From: Pleurotus ostreatus/Saccharomyces cerevisiae fusant
Taxonomy: Eukaryota; Opisthokonta
Assembly (NCBI GenBank): GCA_024196135.1
Contig: JAMQCK010000230.1
Coordinates: 1-35,439 of the forward strand
Direction: 5' to 3'
Length of the DNA: 35,439 nucleotides
Under the pieces are notes generated by a model, which saw only the letters and a list, made by a program, of their open reading frames with translations, searched no databases and was not told the DNA's origin. The translations under genes were made by a program, and so were the position numbers. How positions within the stretch are numbered: the first letter of the stretch is position 1; every line of letters starts with the position of its first letter. Of the stretch, positions 20,435 through 32,358 are shown in pieces.

Positions 20435-21251
20435 ATGGTCTACATTTCTGAGGTTGAGATGGGCTGCGAGGCCTCTGTGCTTTGGCTATGGGCTCACCGT
20501 CGTATGACAGCACCTCTTCCCTTTCGTCGAGCCAACACACCAGATCTACGACCGGATGTTCATGCTGCAAGATTGCTTACCAACAGCCGCGCGCCAGCTT
20601 GCAGAAGCAACGACTGATGCGTTCCTGCACTCAGCATTTATGTATGCTCTGCATGACCTCTGTGATTGCGCAACGGCTTTGGCACACGCGATGAGCGCCC
20701 TCTCCTACTTTACGGGAGCAATATCTCAGTCATTCATGTCCGTGGACACCGAGCTCGATCCCTTCATCCTCGAGATTGGCACACTCTACGACGCATTCAT
20801 AACTTGCCTAGAAGACGTGCTGAGCTTGGCCGATCGAAGCAACGGCGCTTTATTGAAGTTGGAAGACATGGTGGTCCAAACACTCTCCTACCCCCCATGC
20901 ATCGATCACATGCTGGTCAAATACATCTTCCCCTTCATCGCGCGGCACTGGATAATCGACCTTTCACCGCGCGCCATCATGCTGACCGCCGGGCGCTCCA
21001 CCCTGGTTGACGTCCGCCTGACCGTGCTCGAAATCGCCGACCTCTTGCGCGTTCTCAAGACTTACGCATCGGATGCCCGCGCCCACTTCCGTCCTGAGGT
21101 CCTCGCTAGCATACGGGCGCAGCCTTTGGACACGCGCACCGCGCTCAGCTCTGCCCTCGATGCCGTCACCAGGGACCTGCGCGGTGGCGTTCATGCCATG
21201 GAATCTGCATCCCAGAGAATAGGATATGCAATATGTCGTTTGGGTCCTTGA
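20435..21251 (+). CDS. fam-I: helical cluster protein with defective first splice donor (254 aa if spliced as relatives)
   Basis: Exon 1 (20435-20458) codes MVYISEVE and exon 2 (20511-21251) starts HLFPFVEPTHQI; exon 2 is fully open and has the standard 741 nt. Where the other members have GAG|GTAAGC, this gene has GAG|ATGGGC, so the GT donor is absent. Without splicing the frame stops after 60 codons. Possible rescues are use of the GT inside the GTT codon two codons earlier (donor GTTGAG, phase kept, six-residue first exon), a rare AT-AG intron, or a start at the ATG of MFMLQD at 20556. The body contains DLSPRAIMLTAGRSTLVDVR and is closest to fam-E. It may be a fresh pseudogene, although the body shows no other damage. 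Confidence 0.6.
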
Positions 21252-21848
21252 CGTGAGTTCATCTAGCTCAGACATAATCGCCCAACTGAACGATTTCCAT
21301 CTTCAGTGATGAAATTTACTGGATTGAGGTTTGAATGGCGTCGTATGTCTATGTCTACCGTTTCATAGGGCAATTTCGATGGCTGATGACTAGCTACGTG
21401 CGCCAATTTGACTACAAGATGTGTTGTCGGATCATACATATCGAACATGTACTGAGCCTGGGCTTTTGAATCACATAACGGCTGTTCAATTTCGCCACCT
21501 TTCATCACCAGTTGGTCAACAGCAACGCGCTCGAAGTGAGCGCTTGGTGATGCGCAGTGCACGATGAGAAACATTCCGCTTGAACTAGTATAGCTCGGGA
21601 TGCGTGCTTATGCAGCGGACCTACCTCAGACTTACCGAGCGGATCCTCTCAAGCCTCATCTTCACTCGACAGTTCGGGGTGCCTTCTCCAGGCATGATAG
21701 ATTTTGATTATACAAATCAAGCGTCCACATCCTTCCATGATAGTACATTGAACAGGAAGCAACACCCAAGGTCAGTAAGCGGATGCGCTGCAGTCAGTAA
21801 GAAAACGTCGGCCCGCGCAAAACAAACAAGAGCATGTGATGGACTGAC
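21252..21848. other. Intergenic between fam-I and fam-J (convergent 3' ends)
   Basis: I see no gene, repeat or family promoter block here. Confidence 0.5.
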
Positions 21849-22702
21849 CTACACGTAGATGCCCGACGCATGGCAGTTGATCCTCTTCGACGTAAGCACG
21901 ATCTTACCGATAGCGTCCTGTAATTCACACAGGACGCCCGTCGTCGAACACTGCAGGGCCCGCCGCCAGTAGATCGAGCGCTTCCGGATATCCTTGAGAA
22001 CCGCGTGGTCGACGCGGAAGGCCATGCATGTCATAAACGCAAAATCCTTGAGCACGTCGGCGATGTCGAGGAGCTCGCTGAGCTGGTCCTGGATGTTGCG
22101 AAGCTCGTCGAGGCCAGAGGTGAGCATGGTGGCGCGGCGAGAGGGCTTGAACAGGGAGCATCGCTTGGTGATCGGGACCCAGGCCTCGAGGACGAGCTTG
22201 CGGACGACCGGCGGGTAGCGAAGGGCGTGGGACACTTGTTCATCCAAATCGAGCAAAACGTCGGTCGCGGCGCGGCAGCTGTCGATGAACGCGGTGAGGC
22301 GGCCAAGGAAGTGCTTGTAAGAAGCTTGGGTCTCGGGAACGCGCTTCAGGTCCGAGGGTTCTGCCATGGTCAGTACAAGCGTAGTGCGCATGAGATCCAC
22401 GAGAGACTTGAGGAGGTTAGCATTATCGACGCCGCACTTGCGAAGCGCCCGCGCAACCTCCTTGTACTTAGCCCACAGCTCCTCGTCCGCATCGCCAGTG
22501 CAAGCCGCTAGCTTCCCTGAAAAGTTAAGTAGAGCCTTGTGTATCTCGGACACACCGGAGACCATCTGGTATGCGGACGTCGCGAAGGGGAACAGAAACT
22601 TCAAGGTGACGCGTCAGCTAAATTTTTTTTGCCCTGACGTGGGAGAGTACTTGCCGGAGCATCCGAGATGTATACAAGCGCATTGGATCGTACTGTACTC
22701 AT
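21849..22702 (-). CDS. fam-J: divergent helical cluster protein (265 aa)
   Basis: Exon 2, complement(21849-22598), starts FLFPFATSAYQM, matching HLFPFIEPTHQM, and contains PSRRATMLTSGLDELRNIQ at the place of the family signature and ALRYPPVV at the place of SYPP. For exon 1 I favour complement(22655-22702), coding MSTVRSNALVYISDAP: the VYIS motif of the family is in frame there, the exon ends at a GCAAGT donor (consensus for GC-AG introns), and the 56-nt intron complement(22599-22654) has a CTGAC branch site. A shorter alternative begins at the ATG at 22683 with a GT donor at 22650. The protein is more cysteine-rich than its relatives (RKCGV, CRAA, CSLF). It is divergent from KRI1 with about 200 bp between them. 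Confidence 0.72.
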
Positions 22703-22899
22703 TTTCGCCGAGGTCGATGCGATGCAAACCGTTCACAACTTCAGAGATGGTGGAGGTTAGGAGCAAGGTACGAATCAGCGGGATCAGTGGGTTCCGGGCC
22801 GGGACGCGTCGACGCCACGTGGGTCCTTCGATCAGCCTGCTATTGATTGGAAGCGTCGAACTTTTCCTGACATTGCTCCTCCCTCCACCGCCTGCCAGA

Positions 22900-25328
<2,429 letters not shown>

Positions 25329-25493
25329 TGACCTTTCCCTGTGTATATTTTGTTTCATATATCATCTATTCCCTCGCGACCTTTCTGCAAGCCAAGCACG
25401 TTCGATTGACTTTGTTGCTTCTGGTGCAAGATTGAAATGTTGGGCACCAGCCATCGCTCTACCATTGTTTAATGGAAAATTAAAAAGAACATT

Positions 25494-25580
25494 AGCCCAC
25501 CGCGAGGGTCGAACTCGCAGCCTTCAGATCGCCTAGTGATCATAAGAGTCTGACGCTCTATCCGATTGAGCTAGGCGGGC
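25494..25580 (-). tRNA. tRNA-Lys (anticodon CTT) with a 13-nt intron
   Basis: The minus-strand sequence folds as a tRNA: acceptor stem GCCCGCC with GGTGGGC (one G-U pair), D-arm AGCTCAATCGGATAGAGC, anticodon stem TCAGA/TCTGA, and T-arm GCGAGTTCGACCCTCGC with the B box. The anticodon CTT is complement(25544-25546). The canonical intron site, one base 3' of the anticodon, holds 13 extra bases, complement(25530-25542), to be removed by the tRNA splicing endonuclease. The base after the acceptor stem is T. Confidence 0.93.
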
Positions 25581-25870
25581 ATGTCAAGGACTTGTTTGGC
25601 ATTGTAGTGACCGCTCGATGTGATCCGTTTTAGCCGGCATTCGACCTTGCCATTACTCCCTCCTCTTTCTTCTCTGAACTTCCTTGCTCGCAACCTTGCT
25701 GACCTGAACGCGGAATCTTCTCTGCCTGCCCCTTGCCTCTGCTCGTGCGCCATCTCGGAACGGACCAGCGACTGCGGACTGCGATGAGTCCGTAAAAATA
25801 GTCCCCTCAAAAGGACCACCCACATTCAACGATTGCTCTCGCCGCGTAGTCGCACCAACTCAACCTCAAG
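25581..25870. other. Intergenic between tRNA-Lys and the membrane protein gene
   Basis: Contains the 5' flank of the tRNA and the leader of the next gene, with C/T-rich patches. No gene seen. Confidence 0.5.
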
Positions 25871-26573
25871 ATGGCCTCTCTACCAGAAGATGCTCCCCTA
25901 CGCGACGACGCGCCCGAAATCGCGTCCTTCGACACGCACTTCACGCCCCCGCGTCTTCCCTCCCGGCAGATCATCCAGCTCAGCCGCATATCCCTTGGAC
26001 TAGCTGCTGCCTCCCTCATCTACAGCGCAATACACATCCTCGCGTACGGCAGGGCTCTTACACTCAATCTACTCGCGGGGGGCGCGTGCGCCGCCTTCCA
26101 ATCCCTCATCCTCATCTCCGCGTCGCGGCAGGTCCGATCTACCCATGCGCACGCAGTCATCACCCACCGCTGGTTCATTTCCCCATACGAGACACGTAGC
26201 GTCCTCGCGTTGGGTGCCCTCGCGCTCTTTTGGCTCGTCGTGTTCGTCTTGGGGATTGCCAGACGGACCGCGGTGGCGAGCCCGATCGCGCGGTTTTCGA
26301 TGTTTATCCCGAATATCGCGGCGGGGGTGGAGGCGGTCGTGGTGGGCCATATGGCGATCGAGTGCTTCGTCCAGAGAAGACAACGGGGCGTGAACTACGC
26401 GAGCGAGGGCCAGGCAGACGAGGACATCGATAATGTGAAGTCGTCCTTCCGCGACCGGGACGCAAGCCAGTGAGCCGCGACTTCAATTGGTCTCCATTTC
26501 TTGTACTGACTAACGTGTTTGCAGAACTGCATCCACATCCTATCTATCATCATATCTAAATGCCATTGCTTGA
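25871..26573 (+). CDS. Four-span membrane protein, unknown (215 aa)
   Basis: Exon 1 25871-26469, intron 26470-26524 (55 nt, GTGAGC donor, GACTAAC branch, GCAG acceptor), exon 2 26525-26573. Splicing replaces an immediate TGA with the tail QTASTSYLSSYLNAIA; the splice signals are strong, so I prefer this to a 200-residue unspliced form. An acidic N-terminus of about 35 residues precedes four hydrophobic segments: ISLGLAAASLIYSAIHILAY, LLAGGACAAFQSLILISA, VLALGALALFWLVVFVLGIA and FSMFIPNIAAGVEAVVVGHM. A hydrophilic tail with SSFRDRDAS follows. The layout is like many small fungal four-span (MARVEL-like) proteins, but I see no diagnostic motif. Location and function are unknown; plasma membrane or an internal membrane is possible. 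Confidence 0.75.
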
Positions 26574-26833
26574 GCATGGCCTAGAAAACCCAAGGACCTT
26601 GTAAGAATACCACTGTACATACCGCTATCGTCCGCTAGACTACCCATTGCTATCACCTGTCTTCATATTCCGTCCCCGCCGCTCGTCGTCTCTCAATTGT
26701 GGCGCGGTGTAAGAGAGTTCCCGAAGCTTTGGAATCAATCAGGCATAGCTGCTGGTTTGGGCACTAATATCATCGCCTCAACGTGCTCCTTGACACCATG
26801 GGAACACTCTTTAGTTGTACGACGTCCAAGAAA

Positions 26834-27228
26834 TAGAGTGTATTCGCCCATTAAAAATTCAAGATCCAAAAGCGGTACATACCAATTCAGTTACGCACCA
26901 AGCGCCTTCATACTACGAAATCGTTCTGGTATGTTACGGAAATCGTCGGCGGGCTCTGTACTCATAAGCGCAGGCAACCCTTCAGTGACCTCGTGTTCAC
27001 GTCGTTTCACGACGGCAGGCGGCGTCAAGCAGTTACCCAAGACGGCCTACCAAGTCTCGCCTCGTGAAGTGCAAGAACGACCGGTCCAGGACGAGTCGCG
27101 CTGGCCTGCTCGGCGAGAGCCACTGCGAAGATCTTGAAACCGGTCAGTCTTGTTACGAAACTGCCTTGAAGATTCCAAAACGAATTAGCATGCTCATAAC
27201 GGAATTATGAATGGGCGAATACACTCTA
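26834..27228. mobile_element. Possible MITE-like element bounded by 19-bp inverted repeats
   Basis: TAGAGTGTATTCGCCCATT at 26834-26852 is repeated as its exact reverse complement at 27210-27228, enclosing 395 bp with no coding sequence. Size and terminal inverted repeats fit a small non-autonomous DNA transposon. I see no clear target-site duplication, so the call is weak. Confidence 0.4.
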
Positions 27229-27288
27229 ATACATGCAATGGCCTTCAACTTAGACATAAAATGGACTTCAACGTGTGAGGACATGAGA

Positions 27289-27308
27289 GCGGGCCGCCTC
27301 CGGCCCGC
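27289..27308. promoter_or_regulatory. GC-rich hairpin before ALG2
   Basis: GCGGGCCG and CGGCCCGC form a perfect 8-bp stem with a 4-nt loop (CCTC), ending 48 nt before the ALG2 ATG. If transcribed, it would be a very stable structure in the 5' leader. It could also be the end of the upstream element. Function is inferred only. Confidence 0.4.
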
Positions 27309-27356
27309 CGTTAGGACACGACAGTCGCGACTTTGGCCATTGTTCGTTCCTCCTCC

Positions 27357-28997
27357 ATGGCTAGGAACCTGAGAGTTGCATTCATTCATCCTGACTTGGG
27401 AATAGGTGCGCTTGATCCAAGCTGTACGTGACACTGTGCTCACCGGGCTCGAGCCCGCAGGTGGCGCGGAGAGGCTGGTAGTGGACGCGGCGCTCGGGCT
27501 GCAGAAGCTGGGACATAGCGTCGACATTTATACCTCCCACCACGATCCTGGGCACTGCTTCGAGGAGACCCGCGATGGTGCGCATGCTTTCCTTCCATCC
27601 TGCAACCCAATACTCACACCTCATAGGCACGCTCTCCGTCAAGCACATCGTCCCTCCCTTCCCCCGCGCCATAGCCGGCAAGCTCCACATCCTCTTCGCC
27701 CACCTCCGCCAACTGCACCTCACCACCAAGCTCATATCCCCCGACGCCCCCCACTACGACGTCTTCTTCGTCGACCAGCTCTCCACCTGCGTCCCCCTGC
27801 TGCGCAAGTTCGCCGGCACGCGCGTCGTGTTCTACTGCCACTTCCCCGACCAGCTCCTGGCGAATGGGGAGTTCGTGGAGGATCCGAGGAGGAGGAAGAG
27901 GGGGAGCTTGGTGAAGAGGATATACCGCCTGCCGATGGACTGGTTGGAGGAGTGGACTACTGGTATGTAGGGGTGGGTGAAGGGGGTGAGGGGGATACTA
28001 ATGCTAATGGGATTGTAAGGCCAGGCTGATGTGATTTTGGCGAACTCGAACTTTACGGCGCGCGTCTTCAAGACGCAGTTCCGGTCTATACACAAGGATA
28101 CGCGTGTCGTGCACCCGGGCATCAATTTGAGCGCGTACGACGCGCCTGTCGACCCGTCCGACCCAGATATTGTTGCCGTACGATCGTGAGTGCACGGTAC
28201 TTCCTGCTTTGACACCTCAACTAATCTTATTCAGTGACCGGCCTACTTTCATCTCCCTCAACCGCTTCGAGGCCAAGAAGAATGTTGGTCTCGCCATCGA
28301 GGCCTTTGCCCAGTTCCTTACCTCCAGTCGCACCCCATGTCGACTTGTTCTTGCCGGCGGCTACGACCCCCGCGTCGAGGACAACGTCGCGACACTCGCC
28401 GGCCTCACGTCCCTCGCCACCCAACACGGCCTCTCCTACGCCATCACTAGCCCCTCTCCCTCCGTCATCCCACCCTCCGCGCCTTCTATCATCCAGGTTC
28501 CCGACCCGGACATCCTCTTCCTCCTCAACTTCACGCTCGCCCAGCGCACCGCGCTCCTGCGCGCACCCTCCGCTCTCGGCTTGCTCTACACGCCCGCGAA
28601 CGAGCACTTTGGCATCATTCCGTGCGAGGCGATGTACTGCGGGCTGCCCGTGCTCGCGCGCGACTCGGGCGGGCCGACGGAGACAGTAGTCGACGTCGCG
28701 CACGGCGAGGGTGCGACGGGATGGCTCAGGCCAGGCGATGCGGTAGTGTGGGCGGGTGTGCTGGGTCAGATGGCGAGGATGGGTCTGGCGGAGAGGGCGA
28801 GGATGGCGGAGGCGGCACGGGCGAGGGTGGCGGCGTTGTTCGGGATGGATGCGATGGCGAAGGGGGTGGAGGATGCGTTGTTGGAGGCGGTGGGGATGGG
28901 GGAGCTGCAGGCGTCCTCGGCGGCGACTTGGTTGATGGTCTTGTGGATGCTGTTAGGGTTTGTGATAGCCTACGCTGTAGGACCGTGGTTGCTTTAG
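27357..28997 (+). CDS. ALG2: Alpha-1,3/1,6-mannosyltransferase Alg2 (476 aa)
   Basis: Alg2 adds the second and third mannose to the dolichol-linked N-glycan precursor on the cytosolic face of the ER, using GDP-mannose. Exons: 27357-27405, 27461-27577, 27627-27962, 28020-28185, 28235-28997; introns 49-57 nt. Features: [20 protein letters not shown] (residues 6-25) with the GGAER sugar-nucleotide motif of GT4 enzymes, [48 protein letters not shown] (from about 229), and the EX7E motif in [15 protein letters not shown] (E346 and E354). The last about 25 residues ([23 protein letters not shown]) form a membrane segment, in line with fungal Alg2. The start ATG is the first in frame and gives the expected N-terminus. 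Confidence 0.95.
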
Positions 28998-29376
28998 ATA
29001 AGCGTCGATACCCTCTGCATGGCAACTAGCTGCTCCCTTTCTCTAAGCTCCCTCTGAGTCTCAGCCGTACGGACTCAGACGACAACTTCAACTCGCCCTG
29101 ACCTTGCCCGGGAATTGCCGATCCGCCTTTCCTTCCGAATTCCACCATACCTTCTTGACCTTCCTCTTGTATCTTACGTCGGTACTAGGCAATAGAACCA
29201 GATCTCCCCCGATAGCGGCGGTTATCAGCACCTCATCTCCTGCACGTTGAGTCCTCGTGCCGTGTGGTATACAGCACCAGCACCATGGCCCGCTCTCCCT
29301 CCGTCCTCGATTCCCTCGCACCGCCCTAGAATCCCGCAGCGCCCACGTCGAGTGACAAGCGCCGACGTCCCAATAA
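28998..29376. other. Intergenic between ALG2 and the Mug135-like gene
   Basis: No gene I can support. A 77-codon open frame on the minus strand (29088-29321) has no recognisable similarity. Confidence 0.45.
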
Positions 29377-30472
29377 ATGCTGAGTATGGCCAGACCGGAT
29401 TCGCAAATTACTCCGGGGGATTCTTCGGGCTCACCAGCAGGAGTGCAAAGTCGACCGCCAGATACGGTCGGGATACCGCAGGAAGAACTTACGCGCGCGC
29501 ATTCAAGCTTGCAGAACTCAGGGATGGCGTTGGTCGAAGTACAGGTGTGCGACAGTCCGTGCGAGGAGGGCAGTCATTGATCAATTCTTTCAGAATCTTC
29601 TCCAGCAGCTTGTTGGTCGTGCAGAGCACTTCGACAAGTTGGACCATGCCCCCGACGTGAAGGGTCAAATTGACCAGTGTGTAACCTACTCCATTTGCAG
29701 GCCTTATCCTGAGCACTGTCTTCAGTCTCGCTGCCCTTATGCTCAAGCAAGAAGAGGACCACCAACACGCACTGCGCGAAGTTGAACGTGAGCTTCCCCC
29801 GCCTGCTCCTCGTACAGGTCTTATCCACGCGTATCTTGGCTCAAGTCGTTCTGGAAGATGCCCTGGAGAAGGAGATCCCGCAGACGCTCGCGAAGATGGG
29901 CGCGTGAACCGCATCACTCGAGTGGGGAACTGTACTGATTGGGCGTGCAGTGGATGACCGGTTCGACGCGATCGTCGACGATATCGTCGCGAAGGAGACC
30001 GAACGGTACCTCGAGGAGCTCGCCGGCGTCAAGATCCAGCGCGAGGTAGCGACTCTAAGGAATACCCTGCGGGAAAAGCAGATCCAGCTGCACAACACGT
30101 ATGTCCCCCGATCCTCCCTCTCCAGTGGTTCGTTCACCTCGCATAGCGAAGCCCGCCGGGAGAACTCCCTCCTCCGAGAGCAGGATGAAGACGTCCCCCT
30201 GAAGAAAATCCAGCTCCCCGACGGGACTATCCCTGCCACCTGCCCTGCCACCGTGAAAGAGCTGCGGAGCATGACGCGTATGTAGTCGAGTTGGCCTCGC
30301 CTCGAGGAACAATGGTGGAATCATTCTGACAACCATCTCAGCGGACGCGGTGAAGAAGCTCATGGGCGCCTATCGGATTGACTCGGCTCCTGGGAGCCCG
30401 GGCGGTGTGACGAATATCAACCGGGTGCTGCAGCATTTCGGCGTCAAAGGTTGTTTGGTCACACCGATGTGA
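29377..30472 (+). CDS. Coiled-coil protein with Mug135-like C-terminus (274 aa)
   Basis: Exons inferred: 29377-29544, 29594-29676, 29726-29787, 29846-29899, 29951-30277, 30342-30472; all phases agree. The N-terminal about 55 residues are Ser/Pro-rich. The centre is helical and charged (NLLQQLVGRAEHFDKL, LAALMLKQEEDHQHALREVE, FDAIVDDIVAKETERYLEEL). The C-terminal part is IQLPDGTIPATCPATVKELR, then a helix with KKLMGAYRID and NINRVLQHFGV. The pattern (F/L)PDGT..P..., a short helix, GY/AY and a final helix resembles the Mug135-like domain common in basidiomycetes, named after a meiotically up-regulated fission yeast gene; this is recalled, not searched. The intron at 29900-29950 seems to use a GC donor (no GT gives the right phase). 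Function unknown. Confidence 0.6.
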
Positions 30473-31196
30473 TGACCGGCTGCTGGATCTCGGACACTCG
30501 CAGTGCGTTCTCAGTGTTGCGCTTTGTATCTTGATATATTCCATTTGTACTTCCTTGTATCTGTACTTCCCCTGTTTTTCTTGCTCTCGTCCCTCTCGTG
30601 CGCTTGTTTTCTTTCAATTTATTCTGCTTTTTCCTCAATCGATCCCGGCCTCGTGCCCAACATCTCTAACGCTCCGGTCTTCTCTTCGGTGGCCCTCGTG
30701 GGCCGGCCTCAAAGTGATTATCGCCCTGCAGGGTCGCGAGGCTTCCATTCTTCGCCTAGTGTATCTCGCAGCCTACATGACGATAGGCCAGCCTCCGATC
30801 TACCCTAAAAGGAGGACAATGGCCCGTCGACGCTCTTACAGGTGCGCCCGGACCTGGGATGGCCTCGTTCCCCGCAAATCCTGACGCCTTCCCCACAGAT
30901 TTTACTGCGCTTCCGCTACTTGCACAAATATCAATCGACGCCTCGTGGACCTGGCCAACCCTTTTTGCTCCTTTTAGGCAACTCTGGCCATAGACGCCTC
31001 ATGCCTGGGTGGCATACCATTGCTGGGTCGCAGTATATAACGGCGCAGCTCTTGCACCTTAACCGTCACCAGTCTGTCCTCGCGTCCTGTGCCACCGAGC
31101 AAGCAGCTTCCGCACTGCATACCCTGCTGGACGACCTACCGTTCTCGAGCCCTACGAACGACCCAAGATATACCCCTTCCCTCCCTCGATATCGAG
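30473..31196. other. Intergenic with TATA box of the next gene
   Basis: A TATATAA box at 31034-31040 lies about 155 bp before the ATG at 31197. T-rich sequence occurs around 30540-30650. No gene is supported. Confidence 0.5.
31034..31040 (+). promoter_or_regulatory. TATA box (TATATAA)
   Basis: It precedes the uncharacterised gene starting at 31197. No ATG lies between the expected start site and that codon, which supports the chosen start. Confidence 0.5.
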
Positions 31197-32358
31197 ATGC
31201 GCACGCAGCCCGTATCATCCACCACCCACCCAGCGAGGCAGGTCTTGCAGCCGATCCAACCGCCCGCGCCCGGCGCGTTCAGCCAGCCCTTTGGAGCAGC
31301 GGTCGCCCCAGTGCCCTACGCCGTCCTGAGCGCACCAGACGGTGTGGTACAATGGACGGCCTCGCAGCCGAATCCTTTGGTGCACGACGCACCCCCAACT
31401 ACGATCACCGTGCGCGATGGGCCGGCGACACCTTCAACGGAGCCGGTGGTCGACTTCCCAGACGCCGTTTCCGAGATACGTACGCCGGAGCGACTGAGGG
31501 AGCTCACGGAGTCCACTCGACAGTACATCAATGAAGGGATCATTGGGCAGTCTGATGGGGAGCCGAATGAACTAGAGGTGCACTTCCCAGCCATCGCAAA
31601 CGTCGCGGGCCCGTACCTTCTTCGTCTCCTTATCATTCCCTCGCCGTACAAACCTCACAAGATGTGAGTCTGTTCATTCCAGCTACTAATATGATACGGC
31701 TTACTGACGAGAAGTACAGGATTGGCTTCAATACGAACGGACCGCTGTTCCAGGGCTCTGTAAGGGCCGTCTTCCACGTACTGCGAGAGGCCGTCCCTGC
31801 GGACCATATCCTGCTGGCGGCGCTCCGCTTCGCGGGGAGGCTGATCACTCGCCCGTTCCTCGCTGAGACAGTTCTTCATGAAGGCGTAACGCTCGTCGTC
31901 AAGCGCGTTTTCGAGTTGAGCTTGATCCTGGCCTGGAAGGCCCTCGCGGACTGCAAGCCGAGAGTGTGAGTGCCTTCTGTCCCTCTATATGCACAAATAT
32001 TCATCGGGCTATCGCATTTAGTGCTCAGATCACCCGCGGCTACTTCAACAAGTTCAAGAAGCTCGAGATCGTCGCGCTCCGCGTCCTACACCACGACGTC
32101 AGCCTCCGCCCCGGGGAATGGCGCGATTTCCTCGAGGACTTCATGTGCTATTGGAAATTCGCGGTGGTCCTCGATGCCGGCGCTGTGGGCAACATGGCGG
32201 ACGAGATAGACGAATGGCTCAAGGGCCACATCGGCGCTGCCTGCGACGCACGCGGCCCGCTGATTCGCAGCGTGCACCCGGAGGTGGAACCCGACGCACT
32301 CGAGGAGCTGTACGAGCTGCTCGTCGAGGGCACGGGTTTCTCTCGGGTTTGCATCTAG
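31197..32358 (+). CDS. Uncharacterised protein (349 aa)
   Basis: Exons 31197-31663, 31720-31965, 32022-32358, with introns of 56 nt each (GTGAGT donors) and consistent phases. I do not recognise the family. The first about 100 residues are Pro/Ala/Thr-rich and probably disordered. The rest looks folded: VSEIRTPERLRELTESTRQY, PAIANVAGPYLLRLLIIPSP, GPLFQGSVRAVFHVL, VVKRVFELSLILAWKALADC, then ITRGYFNKFKKLEIVALRVL, WRDFLEDFMCYWKFAVVLDA and EELYELLVEGTGFSRVCI. No signal peptide; the hydrophobic parts look like buried helices, not clear membrane spans. It lies in tandem after the Mug135-like gene, but I see no shared motif. Restricted to basidiomycetes is my guess. Confidence 0.7.

Larger units (their letters stand above)
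26574..27356. other. Gene-free stretch upstream of ALG2
   Basis: No gene is supported; one open frame (26697-27137) has no recognisable product. The stretch is less GC-rich than its surroundings and contains a 19-bp inverted repeat pair and a GC-rich hairpin just before ALG2 (separate entries). Confidence 0.5.

Noticed and set aside
26697..27137. 146-codon plus-strand frame upstream of ALG2
   Set aside because: It lies within the inverted-repeat segment and has no recognisable protein features.
29088..29321. 77-codon minus-strand frame (GDLVLLPSTDVRYKRKVKK...)
   Set aside because: It looks protein-like in part, but I find no family, no clear promoter and no splice partner; evidence is too weak to annotate.
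30503..30808. Continuation of the Mug135-like protein through an extra intron at 30450-30502
   Set aside because: The joined frame would run on through a hydrophobic T-rich stretch; ending at the TGA at 30470-30472 gives a compact C-terminal domain.
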